From: Hyphomicrobium sp.
Lineage (GTDB): Bacteria > Pseudomonadota > Alphaproteobacteria > Rhizobiales > Hyphomicrobiaceae
Length of the DNA: 63,746 bases
Direction: 5' to 3'
NCBI GenBank assembly: GCA_025351425.1
Contig: JANXVY010000095.1
Span: 1-63,746 of the forward strand
How positions within the stretch are numbered: the stretch's first letter is position 1; each line of letters starts with the position of its first letter. Below are positions 7,566 through 17,254 of this stretch, in pieces. The notes beneath the pieces are model-generated. The model had not been told where the DNA came from. It was given only the letters and a program-made list of their open reading frames with translations, and did not search any database. The position numbers and the translations under genes were made by a program.

Positions 7566-9698
7566 ATGAACGAGCAGGTGAAGAGCGAGATTTTCCACGG
7601 CGCTTGTCCACATGACTGCCCCGACACCTGCGCCATGGACTACGAGGTCAAGGGCGGAACGCTCGTCGACGTGCGGGGCAAGAAAAGCCATCCGATGACG
7701 CGCGGCGGCCTATGCGTGAAGCTCAAGGACTTCGCCGACCACCACGCCAATCCAGACCGGCTGCTGTATCCGATGCGGCGCTCAGGGCCAAAGGGCTCCA
7801 AGCAGTTCACGCGCATTAGTTGGGACGAAGCTATTTCCGAGATTTGCCGCAACTGGCACGAGATCATCAAGACGCACGGTGCGCAAGCGATCATGCCGCA
7901 AAGCTATCTCGGCAACATGGGGTTGGTGCAAGGCATCAACTCTGGCGATCCGTTCTTCAACAAGCTCGGCACGACGGTGAACGAGAAGACGTTCTGCGCC
8001 TCGGGGTCCTCGACGGCGTGGCTGCTGACCGTGGGGCCGACCGGCGGGGTAGATCCGGAGAGCTTTGTACACTCCAAGTTCATCGTGATCTGGGCGTGCA
8101 ACTCGATCTCGACCAACTTGCATCACTGGCCATTCGTGCTGGAGGCGCAGAAGAAGGGCGCCAAGGTCGTCGTGATCGACAGCTATCGCTCGCGCACGGC
8201 CAAGGCCGGCGATTGGCACATCTGCCCCAAGCCCGGCACGGACGGCGCGCTCGCCATGGGGTTCATCAACGCGATTGTGACGCAGGGCCTCGTCGACAAG
8301 GAGTACGTGGACCAGCACACGCATGGCTATGCGGAGCTTGCCGCGCGGGCGGCCGAGTTCACGCCGGAGTATGTCGAGAGCATCACCGGCGTTCCAGCTG
8401 CGGACGTGCTGGCCTTCGGCCGGGAGTTTGCGACGGCACAGCCCTCCGTCATCCGGCTCGGCGTGGCGCTGGAACGAAGCGCGGGTGGCGCGCAGGCGAT
8501 CCGGGCTGCGTGTTGTCTGCCAGCGCTGGTCGGCTCGTGGCGGCATGTGGGCGGCGGGCTTATGCAAATGCCGCTGTGGGATTTCCCGGTCGACTGGATG
8601 AAGGTTTCGCGCGGCGACTGGATCAAGCCCGGCACGCGGGTCGTCAACAACCTGCGGCTCGGTGCAGCCCTCACCGGGGAGATGAAGCTCGATCCGCCGA
8701 TCAAGAGCTTGTTTGTCTATTGCACCAATCCTGTCAGTCAGGCGCCGGAGACGAACAAGATCGTCGCAGGGCTGCAGCGCGAAGACCTGTTCACGGTGGT
8801 GGCCGAGCATTTCCTGACCGATACGGCCAAGTATGCCGACATCGTACTGCCGGCTGCGATGGCGGGCGAGGCCGAGGACATGATGTGGTCGTGGGGCCAT
8901 TTCTACTTCACCTACAACCAGAAGGCTGTCGAGCCGCTGGGCGAGTGCCTGCCGACGAGCGAGATGTGGCGCAGGTTGGCGAAGGAGATGGGCTTTAACG
9001 ACCCGATCTTCCAAATGACCGACGCCGAATTGTGTGCCCATTACATTAATTGGGACGACCCCAAGATGGCAGGCGCAACCATGGAGCACTTCAGGCAGCA
9101 CGGATATTTGAAGATCGACGTTGGATCGGCCGATACCCGCGCGCCCCACAAGAACGGCAAATTCCCCACGCCGTCAGGCAAGGTCGAATTCCTGCTCCAT
9201 GATGCCAAGAATTTCGTCGCAGGTCCCTTCCGCATGATGTACGACGCCGAGCAATCGGGTGAGCCCGTCGACCCGCTGCCGGGCTATGTGCCGGCCCGCG
9301 AGCGGCCCGAGACCAATCCCGACACAGCCAAGCTCTATCCGCTCAACATCCTGTCGCCCAAGAGCCATGGGTTTTTGAATTCATGCTACGCCAACGAGAA
9401 ACATAAGATCAAAGGGCAGGGCGACCAGTTCGTCATGATCTCGCCGGTTGACGCGGGCAAGCGGGGAATTCGCGAAGGCGATCCGGTGCGCGTGCATAAC
9501 GGGCGCGGCGATTTTGAGGGCGTGGCGCGGGTGACGGACGATGTGCCGAGCGGCGTGGTGGTCGCGACGCTGGGCTACTGGCGCTCGCTCAACCGCTCGG
9601 ATGGGTCGGTCAACTCGATCTCGTCGTCGGAATGGAGCGGGCTCGGGCGTGCGCCGACGTTCTCCGACAATCTCGTGGAAGTGACTAGGGTCAACTAG
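7566..9698 (+). CDS. molybdopterin-dependent oxidoreductase with N-terminal 4Fe-4S cluster
   Basis: A 710-residue member of the DMSO-reductase superfamily. The N-terminal cluster motif is C14-x3-C18-x3-C22-x27-C50 (ACPHDCPDTC then GGLCVK). Molybdopterin-dinucleotide domain elements follow, ending with a C-terminal barrel around LNILSPKSHGFLNS and VRVHNGRGDFEG. No Tat or Sec signal is present, so it should be cytoplasmic, unlike most respiratory members. No electron-transfer subunit is adjacent. A rhodanese gene is 99 bases upstream. Substrate unknown: it belongs with the broad group of stand-alone Mo/W oxidoreductases, not with a clearly assigned nitrate or formate enzyme. Confidence 0.88.
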   Translation: MNEQVKSEIFHGACPHDCPDTCAMDYEVKGGTLVDVRGKKSHPMTRGGLCVKLKDFADHHANPDRLLYPMRRSGPKGSKQFTRISWDEAISEICRNWHEIIKTHGAQAIMPQSYLGNMGLVQGINSGDPFFNKLGTTVNEKTFCASGSSTAWLLTVGPTGGVDPESFVHSKFIVIWACNSISTNLHHWPFVLEAQKKGAKVVVIDSYRSRTAKAGDWHICPKPGTDGALAMGFINAIVTQGLVDKEYVDQHTHGYAELAARAAEFTPEYVESITGVPAADVLAFGREFATAQPSVIRLGVALERSAGGAQAIRAACCLPALVGSWRHVGGGLMQMPLWDFPVDWMKVSRGDWIKPGTRVVNNLRLGAALTGEMKLDPPIKSLFVYCTNPVSQAPETNKIVAGLQREDLFTVVAEHFLTDTAKYADIVLPAAMAGEAEDMMWSWGHFYFTYNQKAVEPLGECLPTSEMWRRLAKEMGFNDPIFQMTDAELCAHYINWDDPKMAGATMEHFRQHGYLKIDVGSADTRAPHKNGKFPTPSGKVEFLLHDAKNFVAGPFRMMYDAEQSGEPVDPLPGYVPARERPETNPDTAKLYPLNILSPKSHGFLNSCYANEKHKIKGQGDQFVMISPVDAGKRGIREGDPVRVHNGRGDFEGVARVTDDVPSGVVVATLGYWRSLNRSDGSVNSISSSEWSGLGRAPTFSDNLVEVTRVN

Positions 9699-9745
9699 GC
9701 GAAGCAAAACCAGCAAGCACGGGCCAGAGGGGCGAGCCCTCTGGC

Positions 9746-10402
9746 CTAAATGCGGCGGAGGGAGCGGTAGCCGAAATCGATGAGCGCCAGCCAGCGCGGC
9801 GCGCCGCCGGGAAAGCCCTGCGAACGCCAGAACGAATAGCCTGCGACCACGCCGCCGATCGCGAACCCGACGGACAGCGCAGACGGGACTTTGTGCAAGA
9901 GAAGCACATCGATCGCCATCCAGAGGCTGCCGCACGAGCCGCCGACGATCACGTCGGCCCATCCGCGGCGGACGCCGGCCTCGAGGAGGGTTTGCCCCAG
10001 GTATGCGGCGGGCCGTTTGAACATCGCGCCCATCGAGACGGCGACGACGAAGCTCGGCACCAGCACCGCCAGGCGGCTAACGATGCCGGCATGGGCTCCG
10101 ATGGCGCCGGTCTCGAAAGCGGCGGATATGCAGACGGCGGTCGCAAAGCCGACAGCGTTCGCTTTGATAAACGACCACGTGAGCGATGGCTGGTTTGCAG
10201 GTGGAGACGAGACGGTTGCTGGAGGGGGCGGGGCGTCGCTGAGCCTTGGTGCTTCGCTGAGGCGCGAAACACGGCCGGGAGGCGGTTCAGCTTGAGAGCG
10301 CTTGGAGGGAGGTGCGGTCGGGGGCGTGCGATGGGCGCCTGACGAATCGGGGCGCCGCTTACCAAAGGCTGGTGCGGCCGTGCGGGGCGATGGCGTGGGC
10401 AT
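9746..10402 (-). CDS. membrane protein with Pro/Ser-rich cytoplasmic N-terminus
   Basis: A 218-residue protein. The first 75 residues are Pro/Ser/Arg-rich and probably disordered. They are followed by about four hydrophobic segments (AVGFATAVCISAAFETGAIG, VSRLAVLVPSFVVAVSMGA, VIVGGSCGSLWMAIDVLLL and VGFAIGGVVAGYSF). No family is recognised. It is convergent with the molybdopterin oxidoreductase and divergent from dnaB. The composition of the tail is that of a linker, so function cannot be inferred. Confidence 0.6.
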   Translation of the reverse strand: MPTPSPRTAAPAFGKRRPDSSGAHRTPPTAPPSKRSQAEPPPGRVSRLSEAPRLSDAPPPPATVSSPPANQPSLTWSFIKANAVGFATAVCISAAFETGAIGAHAGIVSRLAVLVPSFVVAVSMGAMFKRPAAYLGQTLLEAGVRRGWADVIVGGSCGSLWMAIDVLLLHKVPSALSVGFAIGGVVAGYSFWRSQGFPGGAPRWLALIDFGYRSLRRI

Positions 10403-10602
10403 GCAACCTACTCGGGTTTGGCTCAGCTTGGCTCGCCCTGAATCTAAGGTGGTTAGATTTCGAGCCCGTAAAGACCGGCGCAGCTAATTGGCCGCAGCCC
10501 TGATTCCCGGGCAGTCCAAGCGGAAAAATGTGGGGCTGTGCAAAGCGGGGACGAGTGAATAGGGCCACGTCCCTATTTTGGGGAGTCGGGTATGAGAGGG
10601 GC

Positions 10603-12117
10603 ATGAAACAAGCTGCCCTCCTCTCTGCCGACAAACTCCGCCAAGTTGCGGCGAGCCCCGAGCCCGTCAGCTTCCGCCAGCCGCCCCACAATATCGAGGC
10701 CGAACAGGCCCTGCTGGGCGCGATCCTCATAAACAACGAATCGCATGACCGTGTGTCAGCGTTTCTCGACGTCGTGCATTTCTTCGATCCGTTGCATGGC
10801 CAGATCTACGAAACCATGGCCAAGCTGATCCAGGCCGGCAAGCAGGCGACGCCCGTCACCGTCAAGACGTTCTTTGAGACGGCGGAGCCGATCAACGAAC
10901 ACCTCACCGTGCCGCAGTATCTGGGGCGCTTGGCTGCCAACGCGACCACGATCATCAATGCGCATGACTACGGGCGCACGGTCTATGATCTCGCGATCCG
11001 GCGCACGCTGATCGGGATCGGGGAAAACCTCGTCAACGTGGCGTTCGATAGCCCAGTCGATTCCTCGCCCGAAGAGCAGATCCAGGAAGCGGAAGGCGCG
11101 CTTTATGCACTCGCCGAAAAAGGCAAGTATGGGCAGGGGTTCCTGACGTTCGGGAACGCTCTGACGAGCGCCATCGAGATGGCCAACAACGCCTATCAAC
11201 GCGCTGGCGGGTTGTCGGGGTTGTCGACGGGGCTGTCCGATCTTGACAACAAGATGGGCGGCTTGCAGTCGTCTGATTTGATCATTCTCGCGGGCCGCCC
11301 GTCGATGGGGAAGACGGCCCTCGCGACCAACATCGCGTTCAATATTGCAAAGAACTACAAGGCCGAACTACAATCGGACGGCACGACGAAAGTGCTGGAT
11401 GGCGCGGTGGTCGGCTTCTTCTCGCTCGAAATGTCGGCCGAACAACTCGCCGCGCGTATTCTGTCCGAGCAGGCGGAAGTCGGATCCGAAAAGATCCGCC
11501 GCGGCATGATCGACGAGGATCAGTTCCGCAAGCTGGTCACGGTGTCGCGTGAGATGAGCGAGATCCCGCTCTATATCGACCAGACCGGCGGCATTTCGAT
11601 CGCGCAACTCGCGGCTCGGGCGCGAAAGTTGAAGCGCCAGCGCGGGCTCGGCTGCCTGATCATCGATTACCTCCAGCTGGTGGTAGGATCGAAGCGAACA
11701 GGGGAAGGCCGCGTGCAGGAAGTTACGGAAATCACGACCGGCCTCAAAGCGCTCGCCAAAGAGCTGCAGGTGCCGATCATCGCGCTGTCGCAGCTGTCGC
11801 GTCAGGTCGAACAGCGCGAGGACAAGCGGCCCCAGCTCTCGGACTTGCGTGAATCGGGTTCGATTGAGCAGGACGCCGACGTGGTGATGTTTGTGTTCCG
11901 CGAGGAGTATTACGTCGAGCGCCTGAAGCCCAACGAGGGCACACAGGAGTTCATGGAATGGCAGAACAAGATGATGATGGTGTCGGGCAAGGCAGAGGTC
12001 ATCATCGGCAAGCAGCGTCACGGGCCGGTCGGCGCGGTGCAACTCGCGTTCGAAAACCAGTTTACGCGGTTCTCAAACCTCGCCAAGGACGCGTATATGC
12101 CGGAACGGCTCGAGTAA
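10603..12117 (+). CDS. dnaB: replicative DNA helicase DnaB
   Basis: A 504-residue helicase of expected length. The N-terminal helical domain (about 25-130, starting PPHNIEAEQALLGAIL) binds primase. The RecA-like motor has Walker A GRPSMGKT at 231-238, FFSLEMSAEQLAAR, Walker B LIIDYLQL and the LSQLSRQVEQR arginine-finger region. It unwinds DNA at the fork, loaded by DnaC/DciA-type partners. ATG at 10603 is chosen because GAGAGGGG precedes it by about 3 bases more than the minimum and because upstream codons do not resemble DnaB. Confidence 0.96.
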   Translation: MKQAALLSADKLRQVAASPEPVSFRQPPHNIEAEQALLGAILINNESHDRVSAFLDVVHFFDPLHGQIYETMAKLIQAGKQATPVTVKTFFETAEPINEHLTVPQYLGRLAANATTIINAHDYGRTVYDLAIRRTLIGIGENLVNVAFDSPVDSSPEEQIQEAEGALYALAEKGKYGQGFLTFGNALTSAIEMANNAYQRAGGLSGLSTGLSDLDNKMGGLQSSDLIILAGRPSMGKTALATNIAFNIAKNYKAELQSDGTTKVLDGAVVGFFSLEMSAEQLAARILSEQAEVGSEKIRRGMIDEDQFRKLVTVSREMSEIPLYIDQTGGISIAQLAARARKLKRQRGLGCLIIDYLQLVVGSKRTGEGRVQEVTEITTGLKALAKELQVPIIALSQLSRQVEQREDKRPQLSDLRESGSIEQDADVVMFVFREEYYVERLKPNEGTQEFMEWQNKMMMVSGKAEVIIGKQRHGPVGAVQLAFENQFTRFSNLAKDAYMPERLE

Positions 12118-12425
12118 GGGTGCGCAGGGTCGTGTCCATTAGGACGATTAACCTATGGGGCCGGCGGCCTGCGGCGAGGTTAAGGAAGCGAACCGCGATT
12201 GCATGCCCTTAGAGGGCACGGGGCGCCGATAGGTGACACAGCCGCAGCTGCGCAGCGAGCACCCGCAATGGCCACATGAAGCAGGCCGTCCAGACGAAGA
12301 TGCTCGCGGTCATCTGACCTAGGTCTAAGCAAAATGGTCCGTGGTGGCCGGCGTTCGCGTCCGGCAGACTTGATGCCATGGCCGCAGGCATAATGTTGCG
12401 GGCACTTCTGCAGGTGGAGGATCAG
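12118..12425. other. 308-base intergenic region between dnaB and the multicopper oxidase
   Basis: No convincing gene is seen on either strand. A perfect 6-base-pair hairpin with a 3-base loop (TGCCCT/AGGGCA, 12204-12218) lies 87 bases after dnaB. It has no T-run, so it is at best a weak terminator. The second half presumably holds the promoter for the copper genes. A GGTGGAGG-type ribosome binding site ends near 12420. Confidence 0.4.
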
Positions 12426-14075
12426 ATGCCCTCTCGTGCGACGCCGCCGCGCGCCGGTATCTTCAAAGACTTTTCCCGCCGTTGGATGTTAAGGGCCGGC
12501 GTTGCATCTCTGGCAACATCCTCGGGCCTTGCGGGCCTCACCCGGTTGGGCCGCGCCGATGGGTTCGCGCCCAGCCCGCCCACGACGCCGTTTCTCGATG
12601 CATTGCCGCTTCCTTCGTTTGCTCAGCCGTCTGCGGCCACCACGATTACCCCTTCACCGGCCCGGCGCATTCCGTCGAATGCGGTCTTCTATGAGATCGA
12701 AACGCGCGAGGCCCTGCACTCCTTTCACAGCCAACTGCCGCTCAATTCCATCTGGGGATACAACGGTCTGACACCTGGCCCGACCATCAGGGCCAAGGCC
12801 GGCATTCCCAACCTGGTCCGCTTTACCAACCACCTGCCGCAGAACGATCCAGTCGGCATCGGTTCTCCGATCAACGCGATCCATCGCCATGGCGGATTTC
12901 AGGCACCCGAGGACGACGGCTACCCCGCGGACTTCTTCTCGACCGAGGTCAGCCGCGACTACCTGTACCTGAACCCCGGCGAGGACGGAAACCTGTGGTA
13001 CCACGACCACTCGCTCGATATTACCGCGGAAAATGTCTACAGGGGGCTGGCCGCGCTGTACTGGAATTTTGACGCACGCGACTCGCTCGAGGGCGAACTC
13101 GATCTTAGTCCCGACGCTCTCCGCCTCCCTGGCCGGATGGACAACGGCTCCCGGCTCTACGACATTCCGCTCGTCTTTCAGGATCGCCAATTCGATAAGC
13201 AAGGCTTCCTGATTTACGACAGCTTCGCCCATAACGGTTTTGTCGGAGACAAGTTCTGCGTCAATGGCGTGATCCAGCCCTATTTCGACGTTCAGCCACG
13301 CAAATACCGCTTCCGCTTCGTGAATGGCTCGAACGCCCGTCAATACGAATTCGTGCTGCGCGACGGGACGACCGACGTGCCGTTCGATTACATCATCGGC
13401 ACCGACGATCGCCTGCTTGAGCATCCGCTCGCCAATGTCTCCGGTTTCCGGATCGCCTCTTCCGAGCGGGTGCAAGCCGTCATTGATTTTTCGAAGTACG
13501 CCGGAAAGGAGATTTATCTCGTCAACCGGCTGGAACAGGTCGAGGGCCGCAAACCCAAGGGCATCGTCGATCCTGGTGTGCAACTCGTCAAGTTCCGGGT
13601 GGCAAAGAGGAAAGTCGACGATCCAAGCCAGGTCCCCCCGACGTTGCGGCCAGTTCCACCCGACGAGCGCCCCGAAGCCGTTCTGGCCGCTGGCGTGAGG
13701 GTGCGGCGCACGTTCGAATGGAACCGCCAAGGTGGCGCGTGGGCGGTCAACGGACAGCTCTATGACGAAAACCGCATCGATGCAAAACCGGTCCAGGACC
13801 AGTACGAAATATGGGATCTCAAGGCGGGCGGCGGGTGGGAACATCCCGTCCACGTTCACTTGACGAACTTCTTCATACTTTCGCGCAACGGGAAGAAGCC
13901 TGCGTCGGTCGAGCAGGGCTGGAAGGATGTGGTCGTCGTCGGCGGGGATCGGGGCGACGTTCAAATCCTGATCAAGTTCTCTGGGTTCACGGGGAAGTAC
14001 GTGTTCCACTGCCACACCGTCGAACATGAGGATGCGCGTATGATGGCCAATCTGGAAATTCAGCCAAAGCGTTAG
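12426..14075 (+). CDS. multicopper oxidase, Tat-exported, CotA/bilirubin-oxidase-like
   Basis: A 549-residue three-cupredoxin oxidase. A twin-arginine signal (FSRRWMLRAGVASLA, residues 16-30) predicts export in folded form. All four copper-binding stretches are present: IHRHGG, LWYHDHS, HPVHVHLTNF, and HCHTVEHEDARMM with the T1 Cys and axial Met. The H-x-H-GG form and the HPVHVHL form are closest to CotA and bilirubin oxidase rather than CueO. Arg replaces the usual Leu/Trp between the first two histidines. The start ATG at 12426 follows GGTGGAGG. The SCO-like copper protein gene comes next, supporting a copper-dependent job. Possible substrates are phenols, Cu(I) or Mn(II); none is proven. 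Confidence 0.9.
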   Translation: MPSRATPPRAGIFKDFSRRWMLRAGVASLATSSGLAGLTRLGRADGFAPSPPTTPFLDALPLPSFAQPSAATTITPSPARRIPSNAVFYEIETREALHSFHSQLPLNSIWGYNGLTPGPTIRAKAGIPNLVRFTNHLPQNDPVGIGSPINAIHRHGGFQAPEDDGYPADFFSTEVSRDYLYLNPGEDGNLWYHDHSLDITAENVYRGLAALYWNFDARDSLEGELDLSPDALRLPGRMDNGSRLYDIPLVFQDRQFDKQGFLIYDSFAHNGFVGDKFCVNGVIQPYFDVQPRKYRFRFVNGSNARQYEFVLRDGTTDVPFDYIIGTDDRLLEHPLANVSGFRIASSERVQAVIDFSKYAGKEIYLVNRLEQVEGRKPKGIVDPGVQLVKFRVAKRKVDDPSQVPPTLRPVPPDERPEAVLAAGVRVRRTFEWNRQGGAWAVNGQLYDENRIDAKPVQDQYEIWDLKAGGGWEHPVHVHLTNFFILSRNGKKPASVEQGWKDVVVVGGDRGDVQILIKFSGFTGKYVFHCHTVEHEDARMMANLEIQPKR

Positions 14076-14188
14076 AGCTCACTCTGAGCCAACGGAATCG
14101 GAACGTCGCTTTAGCTCCCTGTTATGCAGTATTTTTCTAAGCCGAACCGGCTTCCACTTCGGTAGGAAATGGCTCTAGGAGGCCAGAT

Positions 14189-14917
14189 ATGCTTGCGTCG
14201 AACATCCTCGCCATGACGCGAATACTCGCGATGCTTGCCGCCATAGGCATTGTTGCACTTGGGTTGGGGGCGCTGGAGACTGGCACCGCCAAATCAGGCG
14301 CTGCGGGTGCGCCACCCAATCGCATCGACCAGATCCGCGACCACCACCTCCCCAACATGCTCCTCACCGATCACACGGGCCGGCCGCGGCGTTTCTACGA
14401 CCACCTGGTAGCCGGGCGCACGGTCGCCATCAACTTCATGTACGCCTCGTGCAGCAAAACCTGCGGCCTCTCAAGCCAGAACATGGCGCGTCTGCAGGAC
14501 GAACTGGGCGCCCGGCTGGGGCGCGACGTCTTTCTATACTCGATCTCGCTCGATCCCGAGCACGACAGTCCCGAGGCACTCACCGCCTTTCGCGAGAAGC
14601 AGGGCGCAAAGCCCGGCTGGACCTTTCTGGTCCCAGGCAGCGCGGCGGATGCCGCCCTTCTTCGCCGCCAGCTTGGTGTCTACGAGCCCGAAGCGGAGAA
14701 GGAGTCCGACCTGTCGAACCACACCGGCATGATCGTTATGGGCAACGAACCCAAGGGGCGCTGGACGATGGCGCCGTCGCTCATACACCCGATCCGGTTG
14801 CGGCAGGCGCTCGAGCGGATCCTTCTGCCACCCAACCAGTGGGCACGCGGCGTTGCACTGGTCGATGCCTTGCCCCGCGAAGAACGCGATACGGGCCTCG
14901 AGCGATCTTCGCCATAA
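14189..14917 (+). CDS. SCO1/SenC/PrrC family copper protein
   Basis: A 242-residue protein with one N-terminal membrane anchor (ILAMLAAIGIVALGLGAL) and a periplasmic thioredoxin-like domain. The Cu-binding motif is C88-SKT-C92 (family C-x3-C) and the distal ligand is His178 in SNHTGM. DPEHDSPE matches the DPxxDTP motif. SCO proteins deliver copper to CuA sites or act as thiol reductants. Here the gene follows the multicopper oxidase 113 bases downstream, so it may metallate that enzyme. TAGGAGG at 14176-14182 supports the start. Confidence 0.87.
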   Translation: MLASNILAMTRILAMLAAIGIVALGLGALETGTAKSGAAGAPPNRIDQIRDHHLPNMLLTDHTGRPRRFYDHLVAGRTVAINFMYASCSKTCGLSSQNMARLQDELGARLGRDVFLYSISLDPEHDSPEALTAFREKQGAKPGWTFLVPGSAADAALLRRQLGVYEPEAEKESDLSNHTGMIVMGNEPKGRWTMAPSLIHPIRLRQALERILLPPNQWARGVALVDALPREERDTGLERSSP

Positions 14918-15080
14918 TCCAAAATTCGTGCTGAAACGAACGTTCCGATCTTGAGCCACACTGCCTGCACCAAACGCCTTCGGCTGTCACACTGAAGGCA
15001 ACAAGCGGACGCACCAGGCTGCACCTAATGGGCTTTCGAGGAAGATGGTGCCGAGCGCCAACTCGAACCCTGAAGGCAGA

Positions 15081-15111
15081 GGTCCAGGGGACTTATCCCC
15101 TGGCCTTTCCT
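15081..15111 (+). terminator. probable rho-independent terminator after the SCO gene
   Basis: CCAGGGG (15084-15090) pairs with CCCCTGG (15097-15103) around a 6-base loop. The stem can extend by GG/CC with one bulged T, and TTTCCTT follows on the plus strand. It sits between the convergent SCO gene and pccA and could also slow leftward transcription leaving pccA. Confidence 0.6.
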
Positions 15112-15117
15112 TCACCC

Positions 15118-17136
15118 TCAAACGAACTCGAGGATCACGGCGTCGACGGCGAGGCTGTCGCCGGCCTTTGCGTTGACCTTCTTGACGACGCCGTCGCGTT
15201 CGGCGCGCAGCAGGTTTTCCATCTTCATGGCCTCGACGACGGCGAGATTGTCGCCGGCCTTGACCTCCTGGCCTTCCTTCACGTGCAGCGCTTTGATGAG
15301 CCCCGGCATCGGGCAAAGCAGATACTTGCTCATGTCGGCGGGAACCTTGACCGGCATGATCGCGACGAGTTCCGCTTCCCGTTCGGTATAAACGTAGGCC
15401 GGCGCCTGGATGCCGCGATATGCGAGGTTGACCCCGTTCAGCATCGGCCGCACCTGGACGGCGGCGTGCGCGCCGCCGATGGTGCCGGTCCAGACTGGTT
15501 CGCCCGGCGACCAAGCTGAGATGATTTCCAGCGTCTTGCCGCGCACGCCCTTCTCGTCGACGAGCGTGACGTAGATCGGCGCACGGTCACCGCCCGAAAC
15601 ATCGAGCCGCTGCACGGCCTTGCCGATGTGGACGACCCGGGCGGAGGCAAAGCGCACCGGCTTGCCGCCCATCTGGTCGCTGATCGCGCGCCGGCGGAGG
15701 TTGCTCTTGTGGTCGATGGCTGCGGCGACGGCAGCCATCGTGTGGAACTGGGCGCCTTCGGGCGCGCGCGGCACGAACCCCTCGGGAAACTCTTCCGCGA
15801 TGAAGCCGGTCGAGATGTTGCCCGAGCGCCAGCGCGGGTGTTGCATCAACGAGGTCAGGAACGGCACGTTGTGCGAAATGCCGTCGATGTAGAAGGCGTC
15901 GAGCGCTTCGGCCTGGGCATCGATTGCGGCATCGCGGGTCGCGGCGTGCGTGACGAGCTTGGCGATCATCGGATCGTAATACATCGAGATTTCGCCGCCC
16001 TCGGTAACGCCGGTATCGTTGCGCACGGTGACGCCGCCAACGCAGCTCTCGGCTGGCGGGCGGTACTTCACGAGCCGGCCGATCGAAGGCAGGAAATTGC
16101 GGTAGGGGTCCTCGGCATAGATGCGGCTCTCGACGGCCCAGCCGTTGAGTTTGACGTCCTTCTGGGTCAACGTGAGCTTTTCGCCGGCCGCAACCCGGAT
16201 CATTTGCTCGACGAGATCGATGCCGGTGATCAATTCCGTGACCGGATGTTCGACCTGCAGCCGGGTGTTCATTTCGAGGAAGAAGAAGCTCTTATCCTGC
16301 CCCGCCACGAATTCGACGGTGCCCGCGCTGTCGTAGCCGACGGCTTTAGCAAGTGCGACAGCCTGCTCGCCCATGGCCTTGCGGGTTTTTTCATCGAGCA
16401 GCGGCGAGGGCGCTTCCTCGATGACCTTCTGGTTGCGGCGCTGAATGGAGCATTCGCGCTCGCCAAGATAGATGACGTTGCCATGCTTGTCGCCCAGCAG
16501 CTGGATTTCGATGTGGCGGGGATTGACGATGAACTTCTCGATGAACATGCGGTCGTCGCCGAAGCTGGACTTGGCTTCCGAGCGCGACGCGTTGAAGCCG
16601 TCGGCGACTTCCTTTTCCGACCAGGCAATGCGCATGCCTTTGCCGCCGCCACCAGCCGACGCCTTGATCATGACGGGATAGCCGATCTCGGCAGCGATCT
16701 TGATGGCGTGCGTGGCATCCGAAATTTCGCCGAGGTAGCCTGGAACGGTGGAGACCTTGGCCTTGGCGGCCGCCTTCTTGCTTTCGATCTTGTCGCCCAT
16801 GGCGGCGATCGCGCCGGGGTTGGGGCCGATGAACACGATGCCGGCCTTGGCGAGCGCGACGGGAAACGCTTCCCGTTCGGACAGGAACCCGTAGCCCGGA
16901 TGGACGGCTTCCGCGCCGGTCGCCTTGCAGGCGTCCACGATCTTCTCGATCACCAGATACGAATGTGCCGCCGCTGGCGGGCCGATGTGGACGCTCTCGT
17001 CTGCCATTTCGACGTGCAAGGCATCCCGGTCTGCATCCGAATAGACAGCAACCGTCTTGATGCCCATCTTGCGAGCGGACTTGATGACCCGGCAGGCGAT
17101 TTCGCCGCGGTTTGCAATCAGGATTTTCTTGAACAT
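15118..17136 (-). CDS. pccA: propionyl-CoA carboxylase alpha subunit (biotin carboxylase + BCCP)
   Basis: A 672-residue protein. The biotin carboxylase domain begins KILIANRGEIACRVIKSARK, with the ATP-grasp glycine loop KASAGGGGKGMR, the RRNQKVIEEAPSP segment and EMNTRLQVEHPVTE. A middle BT-type domain is followed by a C-terminal biotinyl domain with Lys638 in EAMKMEN. This full-length architecture is that of PccA, which carboxylates propionyl-CoA to methylmalonyl-CoA together with PccB. pccB is not in the window. The acetyl-CoA or methylcrotonyl-CoA enzymes are less likely given the length and order. Confidence 0.9.
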   Translation of the reverse strand: MFKKILIANRGEIACRVIKSARKMGIKTVAVYSDADRDALHVEMADESVHIGPPAAAHSYLVIEKIVDACKATGAEAVHPGYGFLSEREAFPVALAKAGIVFIGPNPGAIAAMGDKIESKKAAAKAKVSTVPGYLGEISDATHAIKIAAEIGYPVMIKASAGGGGKGMRIAWSEKEVADGFNASRSEAKSSFGDDRMFIEKFIVNPRHIEIQLLGDKHGNVIYLGERECSIQRRNQKVIEEAPSPLLDEKTRKAMGEQAVALAKAVGYDSAGTVEFVAGQDKSFFFLEMNTRLQVEHPVTELITGIDLVEQMIRVAAGEKLTLTQKDVKLNGWAVESRIYAEDPYRNFLPSIGRLVKYRPPAESCVGGVTVRNDTGVTEGGEISMYYDPMIAKLVTHAATRDAAIDAQAEALDAFYIDGISHNVPFLTSLMQHPRWRSGNISTGFIAEEFPEGFVPRAPEGAQFHTMAAVAAAIDHKSNLRRRAISDQMGGKPVRFASARVVHIGKAVQRLDVSGGDRAPIYVTLVDEKGVRGKTLEIISAWSPGEPVWTGTIGGAHAAVQVRPMLNGVNLAYRGIQAPAYVYTEREAELVAIMPVKVPADMSKYLLCPMPGLIKALHVKEGQEVKAGDNLAVVEAMKMENLLRAERDGVVKKVNAKAGDSLAVDAVILEFV

Positions 17137-17254
17137 GGTGTGAAAGCGCCCTCGACGGTTCGGCGGATGTTAGGCCTATGGTGCGCTGCAACTATAGAAG
17201 CAGCAGCATCCAGAGCAAGTTAGTCTTTCTCATTGGGGCGATGGGAAATTCACT

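Noticed and set aside
7782-9149. 455-codon open frame opposite the molybdopterin gene
   Set aside because: GC-rich coding DNA keeps such frames open; the sense frame has the 4Fe-4S motif and a normal start.
12209-12391. 60-codon frame on the minus strand after dnaB
   Set aside because: No ribosome binding site or recognisable domain, and it lies over the likely promoter of the multicopper oxidase.
12654-14027. 457-codon open frame opposite the multicopper oxidase
   Set aside because: Shadow frame; all four copper motifs are on the plus strand.
15628-17223. Long open frame on the plus strand opposite pccA
   Set aside because: It is the antisense shadow of pccA; the protein lacks any family motif and the minus-strand reading is a complete carboxylase.
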